Source: an uncultured Prevotellaceae bacterium
GTDB lineage: Bacteria; Bacteroidota; Bacteroidia; Bacteroidales; Bacteroidaceae
Direction of reading: 5' to 3'
DNA length: 44,836 nt
Assembly (NCBI GenBank): GCA_946402905.1
Contig: CAMIYC010000026.1
Span: 1-44,836 of the forward strand
In this document: one piece after another, positions 7,427 through 16,025 of the stretch
Layout of the letters: each line of letters starts with the position of its first letter
Position numbering within the stretch: position 1 is the first letter of the stretch
Translations under genes and position numbers: made by a program
Notes under the pieces: generated by a model
What the model saw: only the letters and a program-made list of their open reading frames with translations
What the model was told of the DNA's origin: nothing
Databases searched by the model: none

Positions 7427-8413
7427 ATGTCAGCTAAAAGTCAACATACCAATATCCTGCTCGCCATAGCCGGCTTTTCTATCGTAGTAATCATCGTGGC
7501 ACTGATCGGTTTCCTGGCCCTCGACCGCGACCCGGATGAAATACAAGGGCAGATGGAAGTCGAGGAATACCGCGTGTCAAGCAAGGTGCCGGGGCGTATA
7601 CAGCGTATACTTGTCAAAGAGGGCGACTTCGTCAGGGCTGGAGATACGCTTGCCGTGATCGACGCCCCGGAAGTGAGGGCAAAGATCCATCAGGCCAGAA
7701 GTGCTGAGGATGCAGCATCGGCCATGGAACAGATGGCACGCAACGGCGCGCGCAGGGAGCAGATCGAGGGCGCATATCAGCTGCTTCAGCAGGCTCTCGT
7801 GGGGCAGGATATCGCCGAGAAGTCTTATAAGCGCGTGCAGCGGCTCTTCGAACAGGGCGTCATCTCGGCGCAGAAACGTGATGAGGCCGAGGCTCAGTAC
7901 AAGGCTTCACAGGCTCAGGTCAAGGCCGCAAAGAGCCAGTACGATATGGCGGTCAACGGTTCGCGTCAGGAGGATAAGATGGCGGCACAGGCCCAGGTGA
8001 GAAGGGCACGAGGCGCTGTAGAGGAGGTTTATTCCTACATCGGAGAGACCGTGCAGACCGCTCAGATGGCAGGAGAAGTGACGGATGTCTACCCCAAGGT
8101 GGGCGAACTCGTGGGCACCGGCACGCCCATCATGTCGGTGGCATTGATGGACGACCAGTGGGCCACGTTCAACATCCGTGAGGATCGGCTCAAGGACATC
8201 AGGGTGGGAGAGGAGATCACCGTCAGGGTGCCAGCTCTTGACATAGAGGCCAAGATGAAGGTCACCTCTATGAAGGACAAGGGCTCGTTCGCCGTATGGA
8301 AAGCTACCAAGGCCTCAGGAGAGTATGACCAGAAAACTTTCGAAGTGAAGGCTCGACCCACAAAGAAAATCGAAGGCATCCGACCGGGTATGTCTGTAAT
8401 TCTTAAAAAATAG
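7427..8413 (+). CDS. HlyD/EmrA-family periplasmic adaptor of an efflux system
   Basis: The 328-residue protein has one N-terminal membrane anchor (about residues 10-30, ILLAIAGFSIVVIIVALIGF). A biotinyl-lipoyl half-domain follows (EEYRVSSKVPGRIQRILVKE, VRAGDTLAVIDAPE), then a long alpha-helical hairpin (about 85-195), the second lipoyl half (AGEVTDVYPKVGELVGTGTP) and a beta-barrel. Such adaptors bridge an inner-membrane pump and an outer-membrane channel. No promoter is seen in the 56-base gap, so it probably belongs to the transcript starting before the patatin gene. It is followed three bases later by the first permease. The expected TolC channel partner appears lost here and would have to be supplied from elsewhere. 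Confidence 0.88.
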   Translation: MSAKSQHTNILLAIAGFSIVVIIVALIGFLALDRDPDEIQGQMEVEEYRVSSKVPGRIQRILVKEGDFVRAGDTLAVIDAPEVRAKIHQARSAEDAASAMEQMARNGARREQIEGAYQLLQQALVGQDIAEKSYKRVQRLFEQGVISAQKRDEAEAQYKASQAQVKAAKSQYDMAVNGSRQEDKMAAQAQVRRARGAVEEVYSYIGETVQTAQMAGEVTDVYPKVGELVGTGTPIMSVALMDDQWATFNIREDRLKDIRVGEEITVRVPALDIEAKMKVTSMKDKGSFAVWKATKASGEYDQKTFEVKARPTKKIEGIRPGMSVILKK

Positions 8414-8416
8414 TCA

Positions 8417-9586
8417 ATGAAGGTGATCTCTCAGATATTCGACATCGCACTGCGTGAGCTTGACATGCTGAGACGCAACCGTATATATGGGTTCTGTATG
8501 ATCGTGTTTCCCATCCTGCTGGTCGTGTTTTTCACCACCATGCTCGACGAAGGACTGCCGCAGGACCTGCCTATTGGCGTGGTGGATCAGGACAACACCG
8601 CTACTTCGCGTGGGCTCGTGCGAAACCTCGATGCCATGCAGAATTCGCGCGTGATGTATCAATTCGCTTCTGTCACCGAGGCACGTGATGCGATGCAGGA
8701 GGGCAAAGTTTATGCCTATCTCTACATACCGGAAGGTACCGCGGCAAAACTTCTCGCGGGGAGACAGCCCAGGATCTCATACTATTACACCATGACGTGT
8801 CTGACGGCGGGATCCATGGCTTCCAAAGACCTCAAGACCATCGCAACGCTCGGATCTGCCTCTGTGGCGCAGGCCACCATGAGTGCCAAGGGCGCACCTA
8901 AGCAGCAGATCAAGGCGGCTCTACAGCCGGTCTCCATCGATGCACACATGATAGCCAATCCCCAGGGCAGCTACAATTATAGTCTGACCACCGTATTCGT
9001 GCCGGGCATCCTCATGCTTTTCATGGCCTTGCTATCTGCCTACACCCTCGGCATGGAGATGAAGTTTGACACGGGGAAGGGTTGGCTCGCACGGGCCGAC
9101 GGCAACATCCTGGTGGCCATCATCGGCAAGTATCTCATACATGCACTGGTCTTCCTGCTCGTCATATTCCTCTATCAGCATTATATCTTCGACGTGCTCG
9201 ATTTCCCTCATCTCGGAGGAACGTGGAATATCGTCAGGCTCACGCTGCTGCAGGTGGCTGGCTCGCTCGGATTCGGAATCTTTGCTTTCGGGTTGATGCC
9301 GTCGATGCGCATGTCCATGAGTATCTGCTCGCTGTGGATGGTACTCGGCATTTCCATGTGTGGGTCGGCATTCCCCGTTATTGGTATGGATCCGCCGTTG
9401 CAGTCCTTGTCGTGGCTCTTCCCGCTGCGCCACTACTGGATGCTCTACCAGGCCACCGTGCTCAACGGTTTTCCTGTCATCGATGTGTGGTTCCACCTCG
9501 TGGCACTCGTGGCTTTCATGCTGCTACCATGGTTCGTAATAAGAAAAGTAAAAAACGCAATGATCAATTATGTCTATATTCCATAG
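8417..9586 (+). CDS. ABC-2 type transporter permease, first of pair
   Basis: The 389-residue inner-membrane protein has the ABC-2 (YhhJ/YbhR-like) layout: one N-terminal membrane segment (about residues 24-42), a large periplasmic part with the typical LPIGVVDQDNTATSRGLVRNL start, and five to six C-terminal membrane segments from about residue 190 onward. Such permeases export drugs or lipophilic compounds together with an HlyD adaptor. No ATP-binding subunit is encoded nearby, a common arrangement in Bacteroidales operons of this type. Its 3' end overlaps the next permease by 17 bases, suggesting translational coupling and a heterodimeric pump. Confidence 0.87.
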   Translation: MKVISQIFDIALRELDMLRRNRIYGFCMIVFPILLVVFFTTMLDEGLPQDLPIGVVDQDNTATSRGLVRNLDAMQNSRVMYQFASVTEARDAMQEGKVYAYLYIPEGTAAKLLAGRQPRISYYYTMTCLTAGSMASKDLKTIATLGSASVAQATMSAKGAPKQQIKAALQPVSIDAHMIANPQGSYNYSLTTVFVPGILMLFMALLSAYTLGMEMKFDTGKGWLARADGNILVAIIGKYLIHALVFLLVIFLYQHYIFDVLDFPHLGGTWNIVRLTLLQVAGSLGFGIFAFGLMPSMRMSMSICSLWMVLGISMCGSAFPVIGMDPPLQSLSWLFPLRHYWMLYQATVLNGFPVIDVWFHLVALVAFMLLPWFVIRKVKNAMINYVYIP

Positions 9587-10775
9587 ATTAAAAGAACATA
9601 TTACTGATGTGGCCTACATCTGGAGGAGGGAGATGGCCAAGGTCATCAAAGACGAGGGCGTACTGATGTTCCTCGTCGTGGTGCCGCTGGGATATCCCTT
9701 GATCTATTCATGGATATACAACAACGAGACGCTGCGCGAGACACCTGTGGCTATCGTCGACCAGTCACATTCCGCGCTCTCGCGCCAGTTTATACGCGAT
9801 TGCGACGCCACGCCGGATGTGCAGGTGAAGTATTATGCTGCTGACCTCGACGATGCACGCTCGCTTATCAGCCGCCAGCTCGTCAGGGGCATCTATCTCA
9901 TACCGCCTGATTTCGCCACACGCATCAACCGAGGGGAGCAGAGCACCGTCAGTGTCTATTGCGACATGTCGCTCATGCTTGCCTATAAGGCCGTCTATCA
10001 GACAGCTATGGTCGAGGCGGGACGACTCGGCGCAGGACTGAAAATCAAGAAAGCCGGCAACTTCACCAAGCGTGAGGATGCGATCACGGCGCAGCCTCTG
10101 GCCGTGGAGGAGGTGGCCATGTTCAACCCATCTGGAGGATACGGGTCGTGTGTGCTCCCTGCCGTGCTCATGCTCCTGCTGCAGCAGGCTCTCGCATTGG
10201 GCATCGGCATGTCGGCTGGTACCGCAAGGGAGAGACATCGCAACGGGCAGCTCATACCCGATGACGACCCCCACTATCGTGGGGCCTACCGCATCGTGTG
10301 GGGCAAGGCTCTCTGCTATGGCATGATCGGAGCGGTGGCAGCGGCATACCTCGCCATAGCCGTGCCGCGCATGTTCTCCTTCCCGCAACTCGCCAGCGGT
10401 ACCACGCTGTTGCTCATGCTCCTCCCCTATACGCTGGCCTGCATCTTTTTCGGCATGACGGTCTCATGTCTCGTGAGATACCGCGAGAATGTCATGTTGC
10501 TGATGGTCTTCGTATCTGTGCCGCTGCTCTTCCTCACAGGGGTGTCATGGCCACAGTCTAATATTCCAGGGGCTTGGCAGGGCGTGTCATGGCTCTTCCC
10601 AAGCACTTTCGGCGTGCGCGCCTTCATACGGGTCAACTCTATGGGTGCCACCGTCAACCAGATATTGCCAGAGATACGTATCCTCTGGATACAGGCAGCG
10701 GCATACCTCGGCATGGCGTGTATAGTATACGGATACCAGTTCAGGCTGGCGCGCAAATATGCTTCTGAGGAATAA
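9570..10775 (+). CDS. ABC-2 type transporter permease, second of pair
   Basis: The 401-residue protein has the same layout as its upstream neighbour: N-terminal membrane segment (LMFLVVVPLGYPLIYSWIY), periplasmic domain beginning TPVAIVDQSHSALSRQFIRD, and a C-terminal bundle of membrane helices. The two are clearly distant relatives and probably form one heterodimeric channel with the HlyD adaptor. The start overlaps the previous gene by 17 bases. The stop is only 16 bases from the stop of the convergent lipoprotein gene, and no hairpin terminator was seen in that gap. Confidence 0.87.
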   Translation: MSIFHRLKEHITDVAYIWRREMAKVIKDEGVLMFLVVVPLGYPLIYSWIYNNETLRETPVAIVDQSHSALSRQFIRDCDATPDVQVKYYAADLDDARSLISRQLVRGIYLIPPDFATRINRGEQSTVSVYCDMSLMLAYKAVYQTAMVEAGRLGAGLKIKKAGNFTKREDAITAQPLAVEEVAMFNPSGGYGSCVLPAVLMLLLQQALALGIGMSAGTARERHRNGQLIPDDDPHYRGAYRIVWGKALCYGMIGAVAAAYLAIAVPRMFSFPQLASGTTLLLMLLPYTLACIFFGMTVSCLVRYRENVMLLMVFVSVPLLFLTGVSWPQSNIPGAWQGVSWLFPSTFGVRAFIRVNSMGATVNQILPEIRILWIQAAAYLGMACIVYGYQFRLARKYASEE

Positions 10776-10791
10776 TCTGTCACGTCGGTCA

Positions 10792-11706
10792 TTACTTCAC
10801 CTTGTAATAGAATGACTCCAAACCCTGGGCGGGGAAGTGGTACATGTAGTTCACATACTCAGGCTTTTTGGCCGTCAGCTTTTCCACAATCTTTACGACC
10901 TGATCGCTGCTCAGCTTCTTGGGGTCGAGCTGATAGGCTTCGTAGCCGTCTTCGGCTCTTACAGACAAGCTCTTGTCGTATCTGAGGAGGAGAATGCCAT
11001 CCACTTCTTCGATTTTGATCTTCTCTGTGCTTTGTGCAGACTCACCAAACATCTGGCAGTCTATTTGGAAGACTGCGGGGATGGCTACCACACCGTCTTT
11101 CAGGATACCTGCTTTGAGCGTCTCTCCGTTGAGTTCGTCAAACTCATCCATTAGCACAATATCCTTGTATTTGCCGTCTTTTATTACGCAGCACGTGGCG
11201 TAATTGTCTTCTGATTCAAGCATGTCTGCATTGATGGCGGCGGTTTCGATATCGCCCACACAGTCTTTGGAGATGTAGGCACTCTCTATGTCACACCATT
11301 CGCCGATGATACATACCTTATAAAATTGACCTTCATCGCCGAGTACGGGTAAGACTCGGCCCTCCCAGGTCAAGATCTCTGTGCTGAGCTCGAAACCGGA
11401 CTTGCCAGGCTGGTCCGACCACTGGTAGATACTCTCACATAAGTCACTCTCACAGTCTGCTTCAATCCATCTCACCAGATGGGGACTGTTGCGGTCTGCC
11501 TTCTGGTAGAGTCCAGTGTCTTCGTCGGTCACCACCACGAATTTCTGGAATGGCGGCAATGCCATTTTGATCACACTTTCTGTCTCCGTTGCCGGCTCGG
11601 CTGCTTCCACTTTGCCGGCACTCTTCTTGTCACTGCAGTTGGCTGTCAGAATGGGAACCATGATGCCCAGAAGCACTGCAAATAGTTTGCTCTTGAATGT
11701 TTTCAT
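10792..11706 (-). CDS. Putative lipoprotein of unknown function
   Basis: The 304-residue product starts MKTFKSKLFAVLLGIMVPIL and then TANC, so Cys24 is a probable lipidation site (Asn before Cys is not the commonest lipobox). A Glu/Ala/Thr-rich linker follows. Residues about 60-140 (TGLYQKADRNSPHLVRW ... GRVLPVLGDEGQFYKV) resemble a bacterial SH3-like fold, usually a wall- or peptide-binding module. The rest is not recognised. It has an unusual number of cysteines (DCESDLCES, GEWCDIES, ATCCVI) for an envelope protein. It lies 79 bases downstream of the GH51 gene on the same strand, so it may be read from the same transcript, although no functional link is evident. Confidence 0.75.
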   Translation of the reverse strand: MKTFKSKLFAVLLGIMVPILTANCSDKKSAGKVEAAEPATETESVIKMALPPFQKFVVVTDEDTGLYQKADRNSPHLVRWIEADCESDLCESIYQWSDQPGKSGFELSTEILTWEGRVLPVLGDEGQFYKVCIIGEWCDIESAYISKDCVGDIETAAINADMLESEDNYATCCVIKDGKYKDIVLMDEFDELNGETLKAGILKDGVVAIPAVFQIDCQMFGESAQSTEKIKIEEVDGILLLRYDKSLSVRAEDGYEAYQLDPKKLSSDQVVKIVEKLTAKKPEYVNYMYHFPAQGLESFYYKVK

Positions 11707-11785
11707 AATAGTTGATGCCTGTTGGTTGAATTATATTTGTAAAAGATTTATTTTTAAAAGTTCAACATGTCGTTGATTTCCTGAG

Positions 11786-14317
11786 CTACTTCTCCACTTT
11801 CACTCTCATGATAGAGAACGACATGGGAGCGAATTCGTAGTCAAATTTTTTGCCAAACTTGCCGAACAGTGTGGTTCGTGGGGCAAGTTTGGTGGGCTCC
11901 TCAAAGGTGTTCTCATCGTTGGCATCACCATTCAGGGTGATGACACGGCCGGTGGGCATGACATTCCGCACCCCCTCAATATTGAATGAGCGGCGGTAGG
12001 GCTGATCGGTGCCGTTCACCACTTTGATGATCAGTTCGCCAGTCTGATCGTCATAGCCGGTCTGGCAGAAATGACGAGTGCGGGCTGCAGGATGTGCGAC
12101 GGTCATCTCCTGGCCGTCAACGTAGAGCGTGGCAGACATCGGGGTGAAGACGAGCTTCACGTCATACCATTTGGCTGTGTCTACTGACTGGCTGGCGCGG
12201 CGGCCCAGCACATCGTTGGTGCGCCCTCGACGGATGGGCTGGATGGCGGTGGTGTGATTGTTCCACCCGGCAATGTTGGCTGCATATCCGTTACGCCCCC
12301 TTTCGTCCATACCATAATAGATGAAAAAGCCCTCCATGCCGCTCAGCTTGCGGGCTTTCAGCTCAAGAGTGTATTGGTCGCTCTTCAGATCTGGCAGCAG
12401 TGCCATGGTCAGCGGCTCGTTGCTCGTTTGGCGGATGATGTCGCCCTCCACTTTCCATTCGCCTCTCGACGGTTGGAACTGGCTGACGGGGATGCTCCTC
12501 ACCTGACCGTCAGCGGTGGTCAAACGGATGTCTCGATATTCACACTGAGTGGCGTAACTGCCCAGACCGATGGTTCCGGCATCGAAGGGAGCTGCTTCGC
12601 CGGAGGTCGATGGCTCGCTTACGAAGACGTTGTAGGTAGGACGGTTCTCGGCAGCCATCTGCTGCACGTAGTATGAAGCACGGCCGTAGACCTCAGAACT
12701 GTTGATGTGAATCAGATTGCAAGGCCAGTCTCGACGGTTTTCGTTCTCGAAGAGGGGTGCATAAGAGGTCATCTTCACCACGTCGCTGTTGCGCTCCATG
12801 CCCATAATAAAGGCGGCCTCGCTGAGGGCGGCCAGCAGATTGCCGGCACCCACACCGCCGTTGCAGGCGTATTCTCCAACGTAGATGTCGTGCGTGCGTG
12901 GGGCGTCATCGAAAAGGTGGTTGTTGGCAAAGAAAAAGTCGGGGTTGCGATACCAGTGGGGGTCCACCATGTACTCGCCGGGTACCTGAGCTAAAAGCGG
13001 GTCGGTGTGACCCAGGGTGTTGATGAAGGTGATCTGAGGATACTCTGCTTTCAGCTTTTTGAATATGTAGTTGAAATGGGTGACATACTCGGGACCGACG
13101 TTCTCGTTTCCGATCTCAACGTACTTCAGGGGGAAGGGTAGGGGATGGCCGGTGTCGGCCCGCATCTTGGCCCATTTGTTCTTCGAGGGGTCGGCAAGGG
13201 CATAATCGATGGCATCACGGAAGTCTTGAATCACTGCGTCCATGTCGGCATCGCTGCTCACAAAATCACCGTTGCGCACAGAGCACGACATGCCGGCGTT
13301 GTTTACAAACATGGCGTCCATCTGCAAGTCTTCGCAAAACTGAAGAAACTCATGGTAGCCCATGCCCCAGGTGGCACGGTAGCCCCACAGATCCCATTCG
13401 CCGCGACGTGTCATCGGGTCGCCCAGTGTCTCCTTCCACTTCACTCGGTTCTCATAGGTGGCTCCTTCAACTATGCAACCGCCGGGCCAGCGCATGAATT
13501 TCGGGTGCAGGTCGACAAGCATCTGGGCTACGTCGGCGCGTTGGCCGTTCTTGCGACCTTTGAAGGTGGCTTGTGGGAATAGAGACACGTAGTCGACAAG
13601 TATAGTGCCCGCCTTGTCAAACTCCAGGGCCAGCTCTCCTTTACCCACCGTCTTTTCGGCCGTCAGCGTGGTGGTCAGCTCTGTCCATTCTTTCAGCTTC
13701 TTGGTGGCGAAAGTGGTGGATCCAAGTGATGCGCCTGTCTCACCGTCTACCAGTCGGGCGGTGACACTGCCTTTGTAGTTGGCCGATTTCACATAAAGTC
13801 TCAGGTCGTAACGCTCTCCTTCTTTCAGGCCGATGCCCCAGTAGCCCGTGTTGGTCAGCACTGCCTTGCCGCCCTTTTGCACTTTTTGGATGTCGAGTTG
13901 CATGGCGTGGGGAGTGTTGGGGTGCAGTGGCGCGGAGACTTCTATGACTTCTCCTTTGACGGTGGCTTTCTCACCGGTCACTTTCCACCCAGTCATCTTC
14001 TTTTCTTCCAGGTTCCAGGGAATGTTCCATTTGCGATGATTACGGTGCTCATAGTTCATGGCGTCAGGCGCGTAGGCTCTGCCGTCTTGATAGGTCATAC
14101 CCGAGGGTAGTACGTGTTCCTCGAAACCACGGTTTTGCACCAGCTCGGCGTTTAGACCGCCGTCGCCGGAATGGCTGATCTCCTCGAAGAAGATACCGTA
14201 AAGATTGGGCGACACCACGGCTCCTTTCTGTCCGAGGTCGATGCGGATAGGAGCCGTCTGGGCCATCGTTATGATGCTGAAGGCCGTCAGAGTCGTCGAA
14301 ATGATTGTTTTTTTCAT
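11786..14317 (-). CDS. Exported alpha-L-arabinofuranosidase, GH51, with extra binding modules
   Basis: The 843-residue enzyme releases arabinofuranose side chains from arabinoxylan or arabinan. A signal peptide ends in MAQ (about residue 20). The GH51 core contains MRWPGGCIVEGATYENR (about 287-303), the acid/base Glu405 in EIGNENVGPE and the probable nucleophile Glu482 in DIYVGEYACNGG. A CBM4/9-like jelly roll is inserted at about 110-250, before the barrel. A second concanavalin-like domain (about 600-740, EGFFIYYGMDERGRNGYAAN) precedes the C-terminal beta domain. GH51 enzymes of 500-660 residues are usual, so the length is explained by the modules. It lies 57 bases downstream of the esterase, suggesting joint removal of arabinose and esterified groups. 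Confidence 0.9.
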   Translation of the reverse strand: MKKTIISTTLTAFSIITMAQTAPIRIDLGQKGAVVSPNLYGIFFEEISHSGDGGLNAELVQNRGFEEHVLPSGMTYQDGRAYAPDAMNYEHRNHRKWNIPWNLEEKKMTGWKVTGEKATVKGEVIEVSAPLHPNTPHAMQLDIQKVQKGGKAVLTNTGYWGIGLKEGERYDLRLYVKSANYKGSVTARLVDGETGASLGSTTFATKKLKEWTELTTTLTAEKTVGKGELALEFDKAGTILVDYVSLFPQATFKGRKNGQRADVAQMLVDLHPKFMRWPGGCIVEGATYENRVKWKETLGDPMTRRGEWDLWGYRATWGMGYHEFLQFCEDLQMDAMFVNNAGMSCSVRNGDFVSSDADMDAVIQDFRDAIDYALADPSKNKWAKMRADTGHPLPFPLKYVEIGNENVGPEYVTHFNYIFKKLKAEYPQITFINTLGHTDPLLAQVPGEYMVDPHWYRNPDFFFANNHLFDDAPRTHDIYVGEYACNGGVGAGNLLAALSEAAFIMGMERNSDVVKMTSYAPLFENENRRDWPCNLIHINSSEVYGRASYYVQQMAAENRPTYNVFVSEPSTSGEAAPFDAGTIGLGSYATQCEYRDIRLTTADGQVRSIPVSQFQPSRGEWKVEGDIIRQTSNEPLTMALLPDLKSDQYTLELKARKLSGMEGFFIYYGMDERGRNGYAANIAGWNNHTTAIQPIRRGRTNDVLGRRASQSVDTAKWYDVKLVFTPMSATLYVDGQEMTVAHPAARTRHFCQTGYDDQTGELIIKVVNGTDQPYRRSFNIEGVRNVMPTGRVITLNGDANDENTFEEPTKLAPRTTLFGKFGKKFDYEFAPMSFSIMRVKVEK

Positions 14318-14374
14318 ATTTTGGCTTGTTTTTATGAATTGCTTGATGGAATCTCTTAGTATGATGAGGTCTTG

Positions 14375-15937
14375 TTACCAGATGCTACGGCTCATTTGCA
14401 TCAGTTCGCGGTCGTGATGCTGACGTGGCTCGCACTTGTTGTCGAGTATCATGGTGACGCCTGTCTCTGCAGTGTAGGGCTCCCATTTGGGCAGACCCTT
14501 TGTGTTGGGATTGCCCGTCTTGATGAAGGCAAGCCAGATGCTGCTGATGAGCTTCTCAAATTTGTAGGCGGTTGCCGAGGCACCGGTCATCTCACGCTGT
14601 AAGCTGACATTGTGGAGCATGAAGGGCAGCTCCATGCCATGTGAGGCGCCAAGGGCGTTGCTCTCGGGCTTCCATGTGAAGAGGTATAAGTAGGCGGGGG
14701 CACCACCTTGGGCAGCCTTGGCTGAAGCTTGGCGCACGGCTCCGGCGCGGAATCCTGTATCCACGTAGGTCATCTCCTTGGGCTCGGCATGGGGGTATGC
14801 TTTCTTGAAGGCTGCGATATACTGGTCTGCATGCTCGCCCTGGCGCTGCCTGACGATGCCCTCGGCCTCTTCCCACGTCATGTCGCGGCTGATGTCGAAT
14901 GTAAACTCGTTGAAGTCGGTGCCGATGAGCATTGGCACATCCTTCGACACGGGAGAGGCTGGCTCGAAGGGGTGCTGGGGCAGGATGGTGCCGTCGACCA
15001 CGGGCGAAAAACCACCCCTGATGCCGCGCTGTGCCAGACGGCTCACGGCGTAGTTCAGCTCGTCGTAGGTGTATTTCGAGAAGTCGGCGGCTGCCGTGGC
15101 AGGCTGGCCTAATTCCTGGGCGAGGGCAAGGCCGAAGGCGCGGGTCTGTTCGGGCAGTGCCTGACGTAACGTCGAACCGCTCTGGACAATGGCACGTTTG
15201 AAGAGTCCTTTGGCTGATGGCATGGCCAGCAGGGTAGACACTTTTCCACCACCTCCCGACTGTCCGCCGATGGTCACCTCATTGGGATTGCCACCAAAGC
15301 GGCTGATGTTGTCGCGCACCCATTCCAGGGCTTTCACGATGTCCTGCATGCCAAGGTTGACGCTTTGGGCATACTTGCCGCCAAGCCCCGTGAGGTCGGC
15401 ATAGCCAAGGATGTTCAGACGATGGTTCAGGTTCACCACCACGATATTGCCAGCCTCGGCCAGCGAACGACCCTCATAGCAGGGCAGGTCGTGCCCGGAG
15501 CCGCCAGAGTAGCCGCCACCGTGTATCCACACAAAGACGGGGCGCTGACGACCGTCGCTGATACTCGGCGTCCACACGTTCAGCACCAGGCATTCCTTTT
15601 CGTCCATCGGCTCCACTACAAACTGATTGCCGAAGCCATAGTCTGACTGGCTGTTGCGACCATTCCATTTCAGACTCTCATTCTGCGGCGCCTGTGGCCC
15701 GTAAACCTTGCACTGCTTCACATCCTGAAACTTGTCGGGGGCTTGTGGCGGCATGAAACGCTCTGCCTTGGCATACTGTATGCCCTTGAAGGTGAAAATG
15801 TGGCCGTCCTGATAGCCCTCTATGGGGCCATACGTGGTCTCTACACGGGTGTGCTGACCAGCCGTGATGGGTTGTGCTTCCATTTGAAATACTGTCAGTG
15901 GCAATGACAGTAATAAGCAAATCATTGTTTTTTTCAT
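14375..15937 (-). CDS. Exported type-B carboxylesterase
   Basis: The 520-residue alpha/beta hydrolase has a signal peptide ending near EAQ (residue 21). Family marks are FKGIQYAKAERFMPP near the N-terminus, the oxyanion loop WIHGGGYSGGSG, the nucleophile Ser227 in IGGQSGGGGKVS, and a late His in GASHGMELPFM. This COesterase family hydrolyses carboxylic esters. Beside a GH51 arabinofuranosidase, a plausible job is removing feruloyl or acetyl esters from hemicellulose, but the substrate is inferred from context only. No -7 box was found in the 88 bases upstream, so the promoter is uncertain; transcription from sbcDC is possible. Confidence 0.87.
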   Translation of the reverse strand: MKKTMICLLLSLPLTVFQMEAQPITAGQHTRVETTYGPIEGYQDGHIFTFKGIQYAKAERFMPPQAPDKFQDVKQCKVYGPQAPQNESLKWNGRNSQSDYGFGNQFVVEPMDEKECLVLNVWTPSISDGRQRPVFVWIHGGGYSGGSGHDLPCYEGRSLAEAGNIVVVNLNHRLNILGYADLTGLGGKYAQSVNLGMQDIVKALEWVRDNISRFGGNPNEVTIGGQSGGGGKVSTLLAMPSAKGLFKRAIVQSGSTLRQALPEQTRAFGLALAQELGQPATAAADFSKYTYDELNYAVSRLAQRGIRGGFSPVVDGTILPQHPFEPASPVSKDVPMLIGTDFNEFTFDISRDMTWEEAEGIVRQRQGEHADQYIAAFKKAYPHAEPKEMTYVDTGFRAGAVRQASAKAAQGGAPAYLYLFTWKPESNALGASHGMELPFMLHNVSLQREMTGASATAYKFEKLISSIWLAFIKTGNPNTKGLPKWEPYTAETGVTMILDNKCEPRQHHDRELMQMSRSIW

Positions 15938-16025
15938 TATTTTAAGTGTAATTTGTTATTATTGGTTAGTATTTGTATGTAATGTCATCTGTGTCTTTCA
16001 GCCCATAGGTCTTCGGATGCATCTG

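Noticed and set aside
8417..10775. Missing ATPase beside two ABC-2 permeases as a sign of decay
   Set aside because: Adaptor-permease-permease rows without an ATPase gene are common in Bacteroidales, so this alone is not unusual; only the tolC remnant is.
11786..15937. Polysaccharide utilisation locus of the SusC/SusD type
   Set aside because: Several glycan enzymes are present, but there is no SusC/SusD pair and no dedicated sensor; the only TonB receptor is of the cofactor/siderophore kind.
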